Positions 33,324-35,485 of a stretch of 35,485 nt of DNA are shown one piece after another (position 1 is the first letter of the stretch; every line of letters begins with the position of its first letter). A program made the translations under genes and the position numbers. Source of the DNA: Massilia sp. (lineage in GTDB: Bacteria; Pseudomonadota; Gammaproteobacteria; Burkholderiales; Burkholderiaceae_D); NCBI GenBank assembly GCA_025359245.1, contig JANYGW010000038.1, forward strand, positions 1 through 35,485, read 5' to 3'. The notes below the pieces were generated by a model. It searched no databases and was not told the DNA's origin. It saw nothing but the letters and a program-made list of their open reading frames with translations.

Positions 33324-34586
33324 ATGTCTTCTTCGAATCTGGCTATTCCATCGGGCTCCGCGGCGCGCCGCGCCAGCCGCAGCGTGCTGGTGGCGCATGG
33401 CGAGCGCAAGGTATGGGTCGGCGGCGACGCCCCCATCGTCGTGCAGTCGATGACCAACACCGACACCGCCGACGCGATCGGCACCGCGATCCAGGTCAAG
33501 GAGCTGGCGCGCGCCGGTTCCGAGATGGTGCGCATCACGGTCGACCGGCCGGAAGCGGCGGCCGCGGTGGCCGCGATCCGCGAACAGCTCGACCGGATGG
33601 AAATCGACGTGCCGCTGGTGGGCGACTTCCATTACAACGGCCACACGCTGCTGCGCGACTATCCGGAGTGCGCACGCGCGCTGTCGAAGTACCGCATCAA
33701 TCCGGGCAACGTGGGGCAGGGCGCCAAGCGCGACACCCAGTTCGCCCAGATGATCGAGATGGCGGCCAAGTACGGCAAGCCGGTGCGCATCGGCGTCAAC
33801 TGGGGCAGCCTGGACCAGGCGCTGCTGGCGCGCATCATGGACGAAAACGCCGGCCGCGCGCAGCCGTGGAGCGCGCAGGCGGTGATGTACGAGGCGTTGA
33901 TCACGTCGGCCATCGAGAACGCGCTGCGGGCCGAAGAGCTGGGCCTGGGACGCGACCAGATCATCCTGTCGTGCAAGGTGTCGGGCGTACAGGACCTGAT
34001 CGCGGTGTACCGCGAACTGGCGCGCCGCTGCGACTATCCGCTGCACCTGGGGTTGACCGAAGCGGGCATGGGCAGCAAGGGCATCGTCGCCTCGACCGCG
34101 GCGCTGGCGGTGCTGCTGCAAGAGGGCATCGGCGATACGATCCGCATTTCGCTCACGCCCGAGCCGGGCGGCGACCGCACGCGCGAAGTGATCGTGGCGC
34201 AGGAGATTTTGCAGACCATGGGCATGCGCAAGTTCGCGCCGATGGTGATTGCCTGCCCTGGCTGCGGACGCACGACCTCGACCACGTTCCAGGAACTGGC
34301 CGACGACATCCAGACCTATCTGCGCGACCAGATGCCGGAATGGAAGAAGCTGTATCCGGGCGTGGAGGGGATGAATGTGGCCGTGATGGGCTGCATCGTC
34401 AACGGCCCGGGCGAATCAAAGCACGCCAACATCGGCATCAGCCTGCCCGGCACCGGCGAATCGCCGGCCGCGCCGGTGTTTGTCGACGGCCAGAAAACGG
34501 TGACGCTGCGCGGCGAGAAAATCGTCGAGGAATTCCAGGCCATCGTGTTGAATTATGTAAGAACGAATTACGGCAAGTTGGCATAA
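33324..34586 (+). CDS. ispG: 4-hydroxy-3-methylbut-2-en-1-yl diphosphate synthase
   Basis: This is the [4Fe-4S] enzyme of the methylerythritol phosphate pathway that converts the cyclic diphosphate MEcPP to HMBPP. The 420-residue protein contains [20 protein letters not shown] at the N-terminus. The barrel segments are VGDFHYNGH and [10 protein letters not shown]. The cluster cysteines are C311 and C314 ([10 protein letters not shown]) and C357 ([11 protein letters not shown]), with the conserved Glu after the third. It starts 10 bp after rodZ and is probably in the same transcript. A palindromic repeat begins three bases after its stop. Confidence 0.97.
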   Translation: MSSSNLAIPSGSAARRASRSVLVAHGERKVWVGGDAPIVVQSMTNTDTADAIGTAIQVKELARAGSEMVRITVDRPEAAAAVAAIREQLDRMEIDVPLVGDFHYNGHTLLRDYPECARALSKYRINPGNVGQGAKRDTQFAQMIEMAAKYGKPVRIGVNWGSLDQALLARIMDENAGRAQPWSAQAVMYEALITSAIENALRAEELGLGRDQIILSCKVSGVQDLIAVYRELARRCDYPLHLGLTEAGMGSKGIVASTAALAVLLQEGIGDTIRISLTPEPGGDRTREVIVAQEILQTMGMRKFAPMVIACPGCGRTTSTTFQELADDIQTYLRDQMPEWKKLYPGVEGMNVAVMGCIVNGPGESKHANIGISLPGTGESPAAPVFVDGQKTVTLRGEKIVEEFQAIVLNYVRTNYGKLA

Positions 34587-34589
34587 ACC

Positions 34590-34667
34590 CGTCGTCCTTG
34601 CGAAGGCGAGGACCCATAGCACCGCTGAGCATAGGTGCTATAGGCTCTCGCCTTCGCAAGAGCGATG
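34590..34667. repeat. Imperfect palindrome, copy 2 of the interspersed repeat family
   Basis: Arms at 34590-34623 and 34634-34667 are reverse complements at 28 of 34 positions around a 10-base centre, GCTGAGCATA. The outer end CGTCGTCCTTGCGAA differs by one base from the copy behind lpdA, and both have GTTGA just beyond the right arm. Like that copy, it starts within a few bases of a stop codon, in the spacer before hisS. A terminator or mobile-repeat role is inference. Confidence 0.78.
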
Positions 34668-34695
34668 TTGATAGAAATTAGCGTGAAGTTACCCA

Positions 34696-35485
34696 ATGTC
34701 CGATAACAAAAAGCCTGAAAAGATCACCGCCGTCAAAGGCATGAACGACATCCTGCCGGCCGATGCGCCGCTGTGGGAGCTGTTCGAGAACACCGTGCAC
34801 TCGGTCCTGAAAAGCTACGGCTTCCAGAAGATCGTCACCCCGATCGTCGAAGACACGGCGCTGTTCAAGCGCGCCATCGGCGCGGTGACCGATATCGTCG
34901 AAAAGGAAATGTACTCGTTCACCGATTCGATGAACGGCGACGCCCTGACCCTGCGCCCTGAAGGCACGGCCGGCGTGGTGCGCGCGGTGATCGAACACAA
35001 CCTGGTCTACGAAGGCCCGAAACGGGTCTGGTACAAGGGCCCGATGTTCCGCCACGAGCGTCCGCAGCGCGGCCGCTACCGCCAGTTCTTCCAGTTCGGC
35101 GTCGAAGCGGTCGGCTTCACCGGCCCCGACATCGACGCCGAATTGATCATGCTGTGCCGCCGCCTGTGGGATGACCTCGGGCTGGAAAACATCCGCCTCG
35201 AACTGAACTCGATCGGCGACGCCGAAGAGCGCGCGCGCCACCGCGTTGACCTGATCGCCTACCTGGAGCAGCACGAAACGCTGCTGGACGCCGAGGCCAA
35301 GCGCCGCCTGCACACCAATCCGCTGCGCATCCTCGACAGCAAGAGCCCGGCGCTGCAACCGGTCATCGAGGCAGCGCCGCGCCTCATCGACTTCCTCGGT
35401 GCCGCGTCGCTCGCGCACTTCGACGGCTTGCGCGCCATCCTCGACGCGGCCGGGCTCGAGTACCGCATCAACACCCGACTGGTGC
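34696..35485 (+). CDS. hisS: Histidine-tRNA ligase (HisRS), N-terminal part (runs off the window)
   Basis: This class II aminoacyl-tRNA synthetase charges tRNA-His. About 263 codons are visible, and the frame is open to the window edge. Typical stretches are [17 protein letters not shown] at the N-terminus and [20 protein letters not shown]. Motif 2 is [20 protein letters not shown], with [13 protein letters not shown] before it. The remaining catalytic part and the anticodon-binding domain (about 170-190 residues) lie outside. The ATG at 34696 has only a weak GTGAAG upstream. The palindromic repeat separates it from ispG. Confidence 0.96.
   Translation, partial: MSDNKKPEKITAVKGMNDILPADAPLWELFENTVHSVLKSYGFQKIVTPIVEDTALFKRAIGAVTDIVEKEMYSFTDSMNGDALTLRPEGTAGVVRAVIEHNLVYEGPKRVWYKGPMFRHERPQRGRYRQFFQFGVEAVGFTGPDIDAELIMLCRRLWDDLGLENIRLELNSIGDAEERARHRVDLIAYLEQHETLLDAEAKRRLHTNPLRILDSKSPALQPVIEAAPRLIDFLGAASLAHFDGLRAILDAAGLEYRINTRLV

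Noticed and set aside
33413..34681. 422-codon plus-strand frame overlapping ispG
   Set aside because: Out-of-frame shadow of ispG with no conserved motifs, although it reads into the palindromic repeat.

Overview
The window is 35.5 kb of GC-rich, densely coded DNA. Gene content and order point to a betaproteobacterium of the order Burkholderiales, most likely family Oxalobacteraceae (a Massilia/Duganella/Janthinobacterium-type genome). The clues are sucA-sucB-lpdA followed by zapE, the surE-pcm-nlpD-rpoS stress cluster, the ndk-rlmN-pilW-rodZ-ispG-hisS string, and a PEP-CTERM-type sequence tail. The placement is inferred from gene content only. The window cuts sucA at its left edge and hisS at its right edge.

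Layout. (1) 1-4987: E1, E2 and E3 of the 2-oxoglutarate dehydrogenase complex, with a small SHOCT/PspC-like membrane protein gene between E2 and E3. (2) 5003-14750: zapE, a lipoprotein, a reverse-strand PP2C phosphatase, a YdcH-like small protein, a DinG/YoaA-type iron-sulfur helicase, a secreted DUF885 protein, two membrane proteins and a reverse-strand quinone oxidoreductase. (3) 14773-17992: a two-gene operon encoding a TIR-domain protein and an 813-residue protein that joins a degenerate ParA/MinD-like (KGGVGR-family) NTPase domain to about eight kinesin-light-chain-type TPRs. This is the most unusual content of the window and a candidate conflict or signalling system. (4) 18069-23134: surE, pcm, nlpD, rpoS and rlmD. 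(5) 23179-28803: an accessory block of small, poorly characterised genes (DUF6151, a lipoprotein, an overlapping DUF1801-VOC-DUF3052-membrane protein operon, a rhomboid protease, an exported YciI protein and an M28 peptidase), ending in an isolated PEP-CTERM tail remnant. (6) 28834-35485: a bidirectional terminator, a reverse-strand BI-1/YccA membrane protein, then ndk, rlmN, pilW, rodZ, ispG and partial hisS.

The housekeeping genes cover TCA-cycle flux (sucAB-lpdA), stationary-phase physiology and protein repair (surE, pcm, rpoS), division and wall hydrolysis (zapE, nlpD), cell shape (rodZ), type IV pili (pilW), rRNA modification (rlmD, rlmN), isoprenoid synthesis (ispG) and tRNA charging (hisS). 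Two copies of a long imperfect palindrome, sharing ends and centre, lie directly behind lpdA and ispG and look like one interspersed repeat family. I saw no tRNA or rRNA genes, CRISPR arrays, transposases or integrases. Every family assignment was made by reading motifs, without database searches.
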